A stretch of 64,000 bases of DNA, taken from contig VZDJ01007747.1 of NCBI GenBank assembly GCA_008694505.1, positions 34,007,129 through 34,071,128 of the forward strand, given 5' to 3'. This DNA is from Cyanoderma ruficeps. Lineage: Eukaryota > Chordata > Aves > Passeriformes > Timaliidae. How positions within the stretch are numbered: position 1 is the stretch's first letter; every line of letters begins with the position of its first letter. Shown piece after piece: positions 22,898 to 35,527 of this stretch. Both the position numbers and the translations under genes were made by a program. The notes under the pieces were generated by a model, which saw only the letters and a list, made by a program, of their open reading frames with translations, made no database searches and had not been told where the DNA came from.

Positions 22898-23165
22898 CTT
22901 CAGCCTGAGGTTCAGACCCACCAAGCCTCTCTTATATAGAGGCCAGGGAGCAAGCTAGCCGGTGAAGTAGCTCCTCTGCCCATTTCTATAAGTTAGAGTC
23001 TGCTGGCCGTGCTGTGAGGACGAAGAGACAGGAGGTTGTGTGAGGGACAGCTGGGTTTAGGTGGCCGTGCTGGGGACAGGAAGCAGTGAGCTGGAACTGC
23101 AGAAGGGAGAGAGAAGAAGGAAAGGGCCAGAGCTGTATGGAGCTGCCCATAGGATTGTTACATAG
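22898..23165. other. Purine-rich G+C-elevated flank of the LTR
   Basis: This stretch is richer in G and A than the surrounding A+T-rich DNA and carries two partial copies of a ggccgtgctg word (near 23007 and 23062). It could be retroviral leader-type sequence left by recombination, part of a longer LTR, or unrelated host DNA. No primer-binding site beginning TGG was found at the LTR edge, so a viral origin is unproven. Confidence 0.35.
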
Positions 23166-26100
23166 AAAAGGTATGAAAGACTTCTATGTAATGTGGTGCT
23201 GATACTTGAAGCCCCCTGAGGTTTTTAAAGAAGCACTTTGAGTGCAGTGGCTGTCTCGACTATGGCATAACATTAACAATAGGAATCAGATTCTTATCAT
23301 CCAAATACTGATGTCCAGTACTGGAGCTAAAGAGCCTTTCAACTCCTATTAGCCTGAGACTTTTGAGTAGCACTTGATCAAAGTCACTGGTAGATTTAAA
23401 CAATAAGATTTTTCCTGAAATTTACATTGTTACTCCTTTTTCTTCTACATCCATTTCTCTCTCTCTTATGGATGCCTTTCATGACACCATTTATTCTAAT
23501 GAGTGAGCCATACCAGTTATGTTTCAGTATATGTGAAATCATGCCATTTCTAGTGGCTCAGTATCTACACCAGGTGGGAATCTGAGACAAATCCTACAAA
23601 TTTACTGGCACAGTATTTGCACTGAGTGCATTAGTTACTAATGTGGGTAACATTGCTGTGAACTGTGACATGCTCAGTACAGCTACATCAGCTGCTTGTC
23701 AGCACATGTAAGTTCTGAAAATTAGCAGGCCTATACACTGTTATTTTACTTTATGCGTGTCCCTGAGAGCTAACTGAGGGACTTTAAAAAACCATGAGTT
23801 CCATTCCTTCATTCTCTTTCTAAGTAAGAGTATCCCAAAACTTTTGTGTGATACTTTGTCCAGACAAGGCTTAATAGTTCAGTTCCTATTTCCCAAAAAA
23901 GTCTTACATATATTGACAATCCTTGCCACTCTTTCTTCATTTTGAAATAGTCACTGGCATTCACTGTTTCTTCTTAAGTCCATGAGGAGACTGATTCTGT
24001 ACATTCCTCCTATTTCTACTTTTCCTATTGCACAACACCAAATGTCATGATTATGACTTTTTCCCCTCTGTGCAAGAGAAGACAGTCTTTTAAACATAGA
24101 TTTTGCTTATGTGGGACGTTTTGTCTGAAAGGTAGTTTTCCTGACACAGTTCTGAATTTGTAATTTAAATACTTACATATATTTTACACATAAAGTGTGA
24201 ATTGCATGGATAGATAAGACAATTTACAGGCAAACCAAGAAAGAGGTGTGTAAACCAAAAAAGGAACACCATAATCAAGTGGTACTGCAACTTACCTGTG
24301 ATTACTGGGTGCATTTTCCCTCTTCATTTTACTGGAGGCCATGAAATGTAAAATGGTAGCAAACAGGTATTGCACACATTGAAGATTTTTCTGGCTCTGT
24401 TTTAGCATTTTATGATAAGGGTGCATTGTCCCCTCCAAGGATATCTGAAGAAAGTATGTCCTTTGACAAATATTATCTTCAAATTAAAGGGAGAATTTTA
24501 TGCTGAAAAAAAGGATAAAACAGATTTATTTTCACAGTACTTCCTAAAAAAACAATTTTTAAAATTATTTTAACCGATGTAATCAAGATCAAGAGTTTTG
24601 AATGAAGAAAAAACATAAACGTCAAATAAAATGTATAAATTGAATGAAAAAAATAGCATAAATTAACATAAAACAAAAGTTATTTATAGAATTAAAAAAA
24701 ATAGAAGGAATAAAACCAGATTTAAAACTATCTCTAAAAAGTCTCAGGTGCTAAACCAAGAGCTCCCAAAGAAAAAATAGAAAGCCACTTGAGGTCATAC
24801 AAATTACTAGTAAAGTCATGAACTTGATGGAATTTCTATTGCAGAAGTGGCTCTTGCAATCAAGCCTGGGAACCAACAGCTGCCAAAGAAGCCTGGTTCT
24901 CAGGCTAACAAAGAGCTTCACTTAAAATCAGAATCTCAAATAGAGTGATAAATAAAGAATAGTACCCTGCAGATAAAAACAGTCAGTTTATATGCAAAAG
25001 CAATATAAAATCAGAATGCCTGGATAATAAACACAAAAAGAAATGTTTGTACTCAAAACTTCAAATATTAACTTGAATATCCCTAATGAGCCAGCATTTC
25101 ATTGGAAAGGCAGCTAACTTCAGTTTAGAGACAAGTTTCAAAGACCCAGGGGACTGAACTCAATGGACACTAGAACCTGTTCCTGAACAAAAGTTTAGTG
25201 CAAGGTAAACACCATTTTAAAGTACAGAATCTCTATATAATCATGTTTGTAATGCAGAATTATTTTCTTACTCTGAATGAGTTAAGTGAATATTATATGA
25301 TTTTCAACCACATAAGACAAATGAAGACACATATTTTAAGTTTTAATGATTTAAAATTATTTCATGTTTTAAAATAAATATATAGGTCTCTTGAATTAAA
25401 ATGCCTTTCAGATTTTGCCTGTGAAAAGCCCTAAATCATCTGTTGTTTCTGATTCTCCCTCCTGACAACAGTTTCCAGACATCTTGTTTCTCATTCATAC
25501 GACTAAAGCCAAACTGGATCTGTATTATCTATGACTTCCACTCATACTTTGCTAAGCTTTTACCTTTATTTATTAGAGCCTTTTTAAGGACTATAAAATG
25601 AATTAATGCTTGATGACAGACCTCAGAAATAAGGTCAAGACACTGGAAATAAGGTCACCTGTGAATACATTCAAAACTGCTGCTGTGGAGAAAGATGATC
25701 TCTTTAGACTGACAGGAAGTGTAAAGAGCATCCTCAAAACTGCTTTGTGTGTATGTGTTATTTAGCCCAGTTATTGTGTATATGTGTTATTGCGCCCAGA
25801 TACTAATAGCAGCTCCATAATGAAGGAACCTTCTACCCCTGTCTAGATGAATAAACAGAAAGACATCTTCACTGGCACAAGATTTCTACTCATACACTTT
25901 GTGAACCACAACAACTTAGCATGAAGTCAGTATTAATTAGCAGTTAAACGCACTTAGACAAGAAAAATTTCCATCTTAAGCCAAGAAATTTACCTTTGTC
26001 AATGAAAATTTTGCTTAAGGATCTCAGATATATTCTCTGCTTGAGTGTCATATTGAGTATATGGTTCAACACAGGTACTAATAGCAGAGGATCACAAAAT

Positions 26101-29099
26101 GATGATTTTCTGGAAGAATGCAAGGCAAAGAAAATCTTTGTTGAAATCCCAGAGGACAAAAGCACAAAGTAGTTTTCCTAGTCCATTGCTATATAATTTT
26201 GAAATCACTAAATCTAAATGAAGTATGGGAAATACGAGTCTTGGGCCTGACATCACTTGCTGAGACAATTTTCCTCATGGACGTACCAAAATTGTAGAGT
26301 TGTGATACTTGTTGAAACCAAACTGTAAGTGGGTTTTGTGGGTCAAGAGAGGGGAAGGAATAATGGAAAGGATAGTTTATTTCTCATAGATCCATGTGTC
26401 TCTGTGAAGAATCATCTAGCATCTTCCTGACAATCCTGTTATGCTTCCTTTTTCATTTCTTACACAACTGTCACACTTCATACTCAATTTGTATGTTATT
26501 TCTTTTCTTTCTCTCCCCTCTTCCCCCTCACAACCTCAATTCTCTCTACTTCAATTTTCAGCTTGCACAATCAGCAATCCCAGCAATCAAAGTAAGAAGT
26601 TCTATGCTGGATCAATAAAAAAAATATGTGCTGTCTCTGCCAGTCCCCCAGCTGCCAATACGAACTGAACAACTTAAGCCCTGAAGCATAATGTTGGACA
26701 TCTTTTCAAAATAAGGGCTGTAATACTCTTTCACAGAGATTGGTACTCCTTCTGCCTACCAATATGTCCCTTCCTCTAAAAAAATTGCTGGTATATTGAT
26801 GTGTGATACTGAATTTGAGTCATGTACATGAAGGAAAAGAATGGAAAGGGGAAGAATTTAATAATTTTACTCAGAAAATCTTTTGATTTATTTCAGTCTC
26901 AGTTTGCTCTTGTGTTGCTCTGTTTGCCCTATCAACACAATATGCCAGATTTAATAAAGTCCATCCATACTTCACTGTCATTTTTATTTAAAGATTATTA
27001 AAGCACTGATATTTAGAAATTTCGATTTAACTAAAGGTGAAGGTTTGGGTTTCTTAAGTATCCTCAGATGCTTAAGCAGAAATGTTAAGGTACCAAAGGG
27101 TGGCTAAGTCTCAGGTTTTGGATTACTGGTCTTAATCTGAACTTTTGACATGTGGCATTTCACTCAACTCGCTAAAAAACGTGCTTCAGAAGTGATATTG
27201 CTGTGGGGATCACGACACAAGCTAATTAGCACCAACAGATGAAGTGTTAATTTCTCACCACAAGTGCAACCTGATATAAAAAGAAAAATAAAATAACTGA
27301 TAAATGTCAGTGATTAGCATTTGTAATCTTTGTTTTTCATGGTACACACAAAAAACAGGGAAGGAGGTTTGCATCAACAGCCTGTGTGAAAATACCTGCA
27401 CCTGTACTGTGAGGAAGGGAGGAAACACAGGGCAGCAGATGGAGGAGCCACATGGACTCTTCACTTTCCTTACTCTCAACAAAGTGCTTTCTGTCACCTG
27501 CTCCATAGCCCCAGTCAGAAGGCATTGCAGATACAGGCTGGATGACAGTCCAGATGACAGTATGGATTTGTAACCACAAGAACCCAGACTCTGTAATGGA
27601 AGGCATTTGGCTGTTTTCAGCAGTCAGAATAGCAGCCACAAAGGAAGTGACACATTTACCAGGTAAGCCCTGCTGACAGATGCAGTATTGATGCCTCCAG
27701 AGACACTAACCATGAAATCCTCACTGGGTTGCCTCCTAGAGTAAAAAAATTATAAAAGCCTTGAATTTTTGTAGCCAAATCCCTGTGCTAAACATCTATA
27801 CTTCAGAGAACAAAGGACTGGAGAAATAAATTGCGTCCTTATTCTAAATTAACCATCTACACTCCTCTGTATTCAATGAAGAGAGATGGGCACTGAAAAA
27901 AAGGTAATTCCTCTCATCTGTGTTAAGATAGAATGAACAGCTCTCTGGAGACAGCTCTTTTCTGCACTGACTACAGAGTGAGCCTGGATGACTACTTTAG
28001 ATTAGAGCTGTATCTTTTTTGATGGCTGAAATAAAGTAAGACAAATCTAAGCAAAAATTACTAGAACTTCTGGAAGTCCATTCATTTTTCTTTCATCTCA
28101 GATTACCTGCACTCACTGGGAACCATACAGATGAGTACATTCTCTCTGCTCATTAAATTTAATTCAGTAACATTCCTTAGAAGGCATAATACAAATTTCT
28201 TTTAAAATGCCATATGCTGCTCAACTCTCAATTCCTACTAACCCTTCAACTCTGTTTAATTTTTGAAATCGATTATTTTAACCCTACATCATAAATTATG
28301 CAGTATTTCAGTTTATTTTAATAGTCTGAACAGTGGTCTGTGGAACCTAAAATTTTGTTCATTAATTCTCTGTCACTTTTCCATTTTATCTTTTTACTCT
28401 TAATGCCTTTTTAAATAACAAATCTATAGGACCTCTCATATTTTAGAGGTAGCATTAATTAATTAGTGAAAAATATTATTTTAATTCAACAGAAAGACTT
28501 TAGCAGATTTAGATTTGCTTTTTTGTGCTGGAGTAACTTTTAGGTTAAGTTTAGTGTATATCTTTCCTGGGCTTGTGCTTCTTTCTTTTACCTAAAATGA
28601 TGTAAAATCAGCTTCTCCAGCTTGTAGACGATAATTTGCATTCAGATGCACATGAATAGGAACCATTCCACATTCTTTCTGCTTAAGTTTCTTTCTTCCC
28701 CTCTCCAGAGCAAATGCAAAGAAGAGGTGGAGAATGAGTTGGACCTTGGTTGTGCCTTTTCCAGAGCACTCTGCACTTCTGAACTGATGCCAGCCAGAAG
28801 CTAGGAGACCCTGGAGTTGCTGAAGCTGGAAAGAATTTGGATCAACAGTATTTCAGGAGAACACTTTTGAGGAACACAACACAGAACAAGTAATAATAAG
28901 GTGAAGAAATTCAGAAATATTCCGCAGGCCCACCTGCTTATTTACTGCAGTATTTGGAAATCCCAAATTCTTAATGAATTTTTTGTACAGCATATCTTTC
29001 CCCAGAAAAAAATATATTAAAAAGAAAACAAAATTAATGTTCCATTTATAAAATCCAAAATTATCAGCAGCATCCTTCTGCGGAGGGGATGCACACTCC
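23166..29099. other. Noncoding sequence, no gene recognised
   Basis: About 6 kb of largely unique A+T-rich DNA. The 24.5-24.8 kb and 25.2-25.4 kb parts are especially A+T-rich. Frames overlapping on both strands at 27.25-27.64 kb (up to 100 codons) have no recognisable domain, and no credible splice sites could be assigned. No CR1 or ERV text was recognised. Confidence 0.5.
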
Positions 29100-29609
29100 T
29101 ACATAGGTGATGACACTGTGGTAATAAATAGCATAAAACCAGGAAAATGGAGACAACTTATTGTCCAGAAAAAGGCAACAAAGCTGGTGAAGAGGCTGGA
29201 GCTCCTCTTGTGAGAAGTGACTGAGGGAGCTGTGGGTGTTTAGCCTGGAAAAAAAGGAGTCTTGGGGGCCTTATCACTCTCTGTAACTCCCTGAGAGGTG
29301 GTGGTAGCCAGGTGCAGGTTGATCTCCCAGGTAACTAGCAACAGAACAAGAGAAAATGGCCTCAGGTTGCACCAGGGGAGGTTTACATTGTGTATGAGGA
29401 AAAATTTCGACACCAAAAGGTGTTCAAGAACCAGAACAGGCTGCCCATGGAAGTAAGTTATGGAGTCACCATTCCTGGAAGTATTTGAAAATCACGTAGT
29501 TGTGCCACTTGGGGACGCAGCTTAGTGGTGAAGACTGTGGCTTTGGGTTAAAGGTTGTCCTCTCTGATTTTAGAGATCTTTTCTAACATTAAAAATTCTG
29601 TGATTCTAG
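29100..29609 (+). mobile_element. CR1 LINE, 3' fragment (RT end plus 3' tail)
   Basis: Plus-strand text follows avian CR1 in order: 'AACAAAGCTGGTGAAGAGGCTGGAG', 'GTGTTTAGCCTGG', 'ATCACTCTCTGTAACTCCCTGA', 'GGCCTCAGGTTGCACCAGGGGAGG', 'GAACAGGCTGCCCATGGAAGT', 'GAGTCACCATTCCTGGA', 'GTGCCACTTGGGGAC', and a 3' end of ttctgtgattcta. The 5' boundary is approximate. The element is about 500 bp, 5'-truncated and diverged. It carries only remnants of the end of the reverse-transcriptase frame and cannot encode a product. It is a different 3' subfamily variant from the copy at 54.1 kb. Confidence 0.92.
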
Positions 29610-32600
29610 AGGAAGTTTTCCCCATCTTGAAAATAACCTGTTTAAACTCCTCTTTGAGCACAAAAAAAGATGTTTTTTTCTCAGCCAACAAGCCACATTT
29701 GTGGCTCTCCCAAGCACAATGAGTGGCAAGTTCAGGGCACAGAGGAAAGCCGGGCATTAACAGGTTTGCCTAATGGTGCTCCATCATCTTCCTATCCTAT
29801 GCTACTTTAGACCAGATTCAGTCAGGAATGCTTTCATGCCTGATTTACCACATGGACTCTGGCTGACCTGCACCCTGAGGGCTGAGGTAGAGTCCTCTCT
29901 CTGTAGGGTGGCCTGAGTTGGGGGAAATTTGGGGGCTGCTCCTGAGGGCCCTGCAAATGGGGTGGCCCCTGGCAGGTGAGGGTGTCCAGCTGCTGGTTGT
30001 GGTCAGCAGAAGTGTGCAGGACTGAACTGGACACAGCTTGGAGCAACCCAGTCACTCCAGGTCCAGCTGAGTGGGGAGCAAGTTAAGATGGCTTCTGAGT
30101 GTCCCTTTTGAATAATCTTTTATCTTTTTTCTTCTTTTTTTTCTTTTCCTTTTTTTTTCTTCCTGATAGGAAGAGAGCAATTGCTTGTAAGTTTCATATT
30201 ATTATGGCTGTTTCTGCAGGAGGGTTTATCTAGAAATCACCCTATCCAGGGCTCAGCTGACATCAGTGATGAACCAGGCGCACTATGAGCAAATAGGCTT
30301 TGGCAAGATAAACTGACATTTCAGCTAAAATTGTGATTCTGCAACAAAACCAGCAATGTTAGCTGCAGTTTCACTGGGGGGGAAGTCAACAAGGTTGGTA
30401 AAGGCAGTGACAATTTTCAGTCTTCTTAAAGAGCGTTACAGATGAAAAAACTTCAGTCTTTACTCTGGTTTTACTTAACCTGCAAAATGCCTGCCTCCCT
30501 TATAATGGATTTTAGGACTGAAAAGGCCATAGCACTCCAATCTGCATACATTGCTTTATTGTATTACAGTTTTATGATCTCTGTGCCATACCTGGCTTCA
30601 CGTTTTAGTATGGTAACTTCTCAACAGAAGAAAGAGATGAATTCCATAATGCTAATTCTTGTACAGATAACTCCTAAGAGAATGTATTTTTCACAAAGGA
30701 AACTTGGCACTGATAGCTACATAACCTGGTGCATGCATAATTGTTTAATCCTGACTTCAGATTGGAAGTTTTAACTGTTCCTTCCATCCTACTTGTCAAC
30801 AATTGGCACAAATTTCACTGATTCCCATTAGCACTAATTAGAATTAGTTTGCTTTGTAGTATGTGACAATTTTGTCACATCTTTAAACTTTCCACAGTTT
30901 TGCAGAGTTATCAGATTAGAAAATTTGGGACTGTGTGACCTTAAAAGTTCAATAATTATTTGATGCCAGCAGAGGTCTATTCCAAATGGCATCTGTTTCC
31001 CTTTGATATTTAAAAGGATATATTTTTATTTACATTTTACATTCCATTCTTGCATATAAGTCTAAAGAAAACCTATTATAACATAGGAGTAAATCAGATG
31101 AAATTTAGATGCCCCTATGCTTTCATAATTATATTATATTAATTTTCATAATTATATAAATCTGTCAGTAAATCCTGCATAATTCCCATTGCTGTATTAA
31201 CTCAGCTTTGTGTCCCCAGAAATGGATTAAATTAGATCAAATCAACAGGCTTTCCTTTTGATATATTGCAGAGACAAAACACAAAATGATGAGCTTATGG
31301 TGATTCTATCAAGAAGGCTGTTCCATTCTGATGGGTCTGCAATAGTAATTGACTTAGAATTAGGTCTCTCAATGCTCAAATCCTCCACCAGTGGAAATAA
31401 AGAGTGCTCCTGCATGGCTAAAAGGCAATTTTAAATATTTTAAAAATAGAAAATATGAATGAACAAATGATTATTCAACTGGGACAACATCCAAATACCC
31501 AAATACCACGCTCTGGACATGCATTAAAAACATGAGTCTTCACAGTCCATTACTTGCCTCCATTAATTTACCTGTAAGAAGTTTTAATTAATTTCCAGAG
31601 GCGTTGCAAATGCTAGTACTTTATCCCTGTAGAAATACCCATCTATTCTGACTGTTTTGAAATCTATGAATAAATAGAAATTCCACTAATCCTGCATGAA
31701 TCCTGAATCTCAGATACTCTTTTCTGAAGAATGACTCGACACAATGAAATCCTGCTAATAATAAAATTTAGAACGCAATTAAAAATTGGAAGAATTTAAT
31801 GTACATTTTTTAAAGTTATGACGTGCTCTCCAAGGATCTATTCTTGGATCTTCTATAGCTGTTCTAGAAGCTTCTTGTACATCATTAACTAGTACAAAGT
31901 GCTGCAGATATATGAGGCCCCGCTTCACAAATAATGAATGTCTTGTTACAATTATTTGTAGCTCCATGACGTCTCAGCCATGCAGTAGGGTGAGTAAAAG
32001 AGGAAGAAACAGTATGAAATGAGAGATTTAGAGATGCTACATACTAACTAAACCCAGAGTATCATAGATATCAGGTGGCAGAATTCCAAAATTTTATTGC
32101 CCTTTTTTTGACAGAAAACTGCCCTTAGAACTGGACTGTTCATGTGATAGCATCAGATATTTTAATTCAGTTTTTTCTTATGAAAATGTAATTGTCAGTT
32201 TTCCAGCTTGTTCTATTGCAACATCTTCAGAAAAAAAATTTATTAAGACTTCCTTTAGACATTCTAAAATATTAATATGACTGTTATATAACCAAAGATT
32301 TAGCATGTAACTCCATGGTACATTGTTTTTTCTTTAGCAAAGTATAAGAACAGTTATGTGTGTTTTTCAGTTCAGATATGGCCACAGTTTCAGAGATCCC
32401 CACAAATATACTGCAAGAAAGAAGAACTGTTCCTTTGTCCCTCACCTCTCACCTCTGGTTGCCTTGACAAAGAGGTTGATTTAATTCAGGTCTAGTATTG
32501 ATACACAGCCCTTACTAAATATGTTTCCTAGTTCACCATTTGGCAATTTTGCCACAAGCTGTGTTGGGAACATGCTGTGACTTATTTGAAGAAGGTCTAT

Positions 32601-33025
32601 AATTGTGTTTTGAAAATGAGCTTGCATTGCTTTATTGTTAAATTCAAATATGGACCACTCTCAGATCAAGCATTAATAGGATAAAATTTAGGAACTATGT
32701 GGCCAAACATGGCATTGATCACTGGATTGCTACTGACCTTGTTCAAAAAACTATCAGAGTATTCTCAGAAAAAAATTCCTTCCTGGTGAACCTTTTAAGG
32801 CATTTTAGAAGGGGGTATTAGTGTGTGACATACAAACCTTTCAGTACTTTGCAATGGCTACCAGCCATGAATTTGAGGCGTGGAGTTTTCAAGGAGAGAG
32901 TTAAATCTCTGCCCCAAAAAAATCAATGTCAAATGCCATATGATAACCTGACCGTAGGTTGATCTATGCATTTCCTTATCCCTCTAACAAAGGTCTAGCC
33001 TTAAACCTACACCTGGATCCAGACC
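29610..33025. other. Noncoding sequence, no gene recognised
   Basis: A short G+C-elevated patch lies at 29.86-30.06 kb and is followed by a pyrimidine-rich run at 30113-30164. The rest is A+T-rich. A 110-codon plus-strand frame at 30442-30774 has no recognisable domain. A near-direct repeat of a ttcataattatat word lies at about 31122-31160. Confidence 0.5.
30113..30164. repeat. Polypyrimidine (T/C) low-complexity tract
   Basis: About 50 bases are almost purely T with scattered C, followed by tcctgatagg. The shape resembles a strong 3' splice-site pyrimidine tract with an AG shortly after (tagg), but no coding exon follows that I can recognise, so I leave it as low-complexity sequence. Confidence 0.75.
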
Positions 33026-33029
33026 AGTT

Positions 33030-33230
33030 TATTTTTATCTGTCATTAAAACTGGTATTTCCAGTATTTCTAATAGCTGTTTACTCTGACAGTGTTTGTTT
33101 TCCACTAACACCTGCTCTCCAACGGAAATAATTTCAGCTTTTTGCCAGTCTGGGTGTTTTTAGCACATTAAAGCACTGTCAATTGTCACTTTTCTTAAGA
33201 TAGGTTTTAAAATAAAAAATAGCCAATACC
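33030..33230. promoter_or_regulatory. Candidate conserved noncoding element (speculative)
   Basis: Unique, repeat-free text with several developmental-factor-like words in about 200 bp: CACCTG (an E-box), CATTAAA, tgtcaattgtcac (a short palindrome around CAATTG) and TTATTTTTAT. The texture resembles vertebrate enhancers in gene deserts. It rests on appearance only; no comparison was possible. Confidence 0.2.
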
Positions 33231-34918
33231 AATATTTCTTTGTAAATAATAATAAGTTTACATTTAAGTCTACCTTGCTTCTTCTACAAGTCCAGTGCAT
33301 CAGCTTTGGCAAATATCACTGAAAATGAGGCAGCAGGATCAAAGAGTCCTGCACAGGTGGAGTCAGAGATGTGCACTCTAACACAGTCTTCTAACACTGA
33401 AGTCAGTGATTAAGCAACAAACAGGGTTTCTGAAAAACTGGAATCAGCTTCCGCTACTGTAAGGTATGTTTTCTCCAAAAAGTGATGGTAGGAAGGAATG
33501 TCCTCATGAGAACATTGTGTCACTAGGGTGTAAGAAGAATAAAAGTACTTTTTTTCCCCAGAGATGAAAGCCAAAGTGAAAAAACAACCTTTAAGAATTT
33601 TGTGATCTCCTAATTACTCAGATCAAGAGTTTTCCTTCTGGATTTACAATTTCCAGATGTTTCAGGATTATAATGCCAGCCTAAATTCTGATTTGACATC
33701 GAAAGGAGAGAAAAAGAATGAACAACAAGTTTCAAAGGGAAGCAAAGGACAAAACATGTTTGTTGGAGAGCTCTTCATACATTTTTTAAGATAATTATTG
33801 CTTTTAAATGTCACGCAGATGTCTCTGCATAAGTCACTTCTCCCAAAGCATTGATACTTCACACTCCCAGACTAGACCCTGAGTGAAATCACTCAAGCAT
33901 TTTATGTCTTCATTACCCAGCCACAAGGCTCAGGAGGACAGAAGGTTTTCCATCCTCACACCCTTTTGGTTACAGAATGTGCAAATGTTTAATTGGCTTG
34001 TTCACAATTACTGCAAGTTTAAAGGTTTTGATCCTTTACAAAGTTAGATCTGGGCAAGTAGAAAAGTTGTTTCATTTTCTTTTGTCCAACACGTGCACTC
34101 TGAGTCAAGGACACCTGGAAGAGGGGGAAAGTTACTCCTCTGTCATTAGGGAGCTGAGGGGAAACCAGTTGGAAGAAAGGGATACTCAGCACTCTGGTGT
34201 TATCAGATTCCAGAGTGATTTCTTGACAGAAAAATGCCCTAAACAATTCATCAATATTTACCCAATATATACTAACTTTTAAGGGCATACACTAACTTAA
34301 AAGATGTACCAATATAGATATAGATTTATATGCATAAATTTAAAAATTTGCATAAATAAACAAATTTCAGATCCCTTAATTCAGGACTATCTTCTTTACT
34401 TGGAGAATTAGCTTAGGTACTACCTCAGATTTTGACAAAAATAACAAAATTTGGGATCTAAGGTACAAACATGTTTTTTACTAAGCCTTTCAGGGATAAA
34501 GCAATTATGATGTCTCACAGCTACCAGGCACTTTTTTACTCTACCACAAATTCTCTCAAGGTTTGTGTTTTTGTAGTCACAGCAAGTTTTGGCATCTTCA
34601 TTTTTTCCTTCTGTGCTTTGCCTTGACTTTGCCTCTCTCCAAATAAAAATTTTAAAAAATCCACTTAAATAGTTCCAACATTTAAGTGATTATACATGTG
34701 CCTTTTTTCCATTTGGAAAATTTTATCTCATAAGTTCTGCAATCATAAGTTCAGGACAGGGCCACATCCTCACTCAACCTATCCCTTTTTAAGATTTATT
34801 AATTTGTACTAATAAGCATTGTATTTATTTCCTATTTTTAAAAGTAGATTATTCTTTTACTCATTTTTAGCTCTCTATAAAGAAACTAGATTTTTAAACA
34901 CCTTTTTTACTTCAGCAT
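33231..34918. other. Noncoding sequence, no gene recognised
   Basis: A+T-rich unique DNA. Two complementary overlapping frames of about 90-100 codons at 33977-34288 look like chance open frames; neither shows a recognisable domain. No repeat was recognised before the CR1 tail at 34.92 kb. Confidence 0.5.
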
Positions 34919-34980
34919 ACCAGATGATCTTTAAGGTTCCTTCCAATCCAAACCATTCTATGATCCTAGAATTCTAGAAT
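34919..34980 (+). mobile_element. CR1 LINE, extreme 3' tail
   Basis: The text agatgatctttaaggttcc, then ttccaatccaaaccattcta, then tgatcctagaattctagaat is the plus-strand CR1 3' terminus, including the degenerate ATTCTATGATTCTA-type short repeats. Only about 60 bp remain. It is a strongly 5'-truncated insertion. Confidence 0.9.
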
Positions 34981-35453
34981 AAATAAATAATCAATAACAA
35001 TACTTGCATATTTCAAATTTGCTTAATATCATGTCAAATATGATAGATACAATTTTTAAAGCTATTTGTTGGAGTTTTTTGTTGGTACAGAGACATATTT
35101 ATTGCAGTGCCAAAAAAACCCTCATTTTTCTCTGTGACAAATTCTTCTATTCCTCTGCTTCCAGCAGGTCTCCAGGTAAGTTTAAAGAGTAAAAAATGGT
35201 AAAGGTTGGTGGTCTCCCTCCTATTAAATGCAATATATGGCTTTGCTTCTTGTGCCTTAGAGGATGAATTTGGGTCTCTAATATCTGTGTGTTCCCAACT
35301 CCTGAACACTTCATAGCACTTCTCTGGTTTTTAGTCCCCTCAGAAGCAGGTAACTGATTCTTGTGAAACAGGATTTTTACTCCCAATTTAAAAGACATCT
35401 TCTCCCTCCAGCTGCTTTCTTCTTTGAAAATGCTACACAAATTCATTTCATTG

Positions 35454-35503
35454 ATTTATATAACCTTCTAAATTTAACATTTATATAACCTTCTAACTTT
35501 AGC
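35454..35503. repeat. 25-bp tandem duplication, two copies
   Basis: Copies 35454-35478 and 35479-35503 share the block atttatataaccttctaa and differ at two positions near the end. The second copy runs directly into the palindrome at 35502-35527, so duplication and palindrome share an edge. Confidence 0.9.
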
Positions 35504-35527
35504 ATTTGACTAAACTTAGTCAAATGC
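35502..35527. repeat. 26-nt perfect palindrome
   Basis: The arms gcatttgacta and tagtcaaatgc are exact reverse complements around a 4-base centre (aact), and the flanking a/t of the centre can also pair. The word includes ATTTGACT/AGTCAAAT. It may be a cruciform-prone site or a two-fold-symmetric binding site. Confidence 0.9.

Noticed and set aside
27255..27639. Overlapping sense and antisense frames of 83-100 codons
   Set aside because: Mutual overlap on opposite strands without a domain or splice signals suggests chance. A small exon of an unseen gene cannot be excluded but is not supported.
30113..30170. Polypyrimidine tract followed by tagg, like a 3' splice acceptor
   Set aside because: No recognisable coding exon follows, and a matching donor could not be assigned. 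Low-complexity sequence is the simpler reading.
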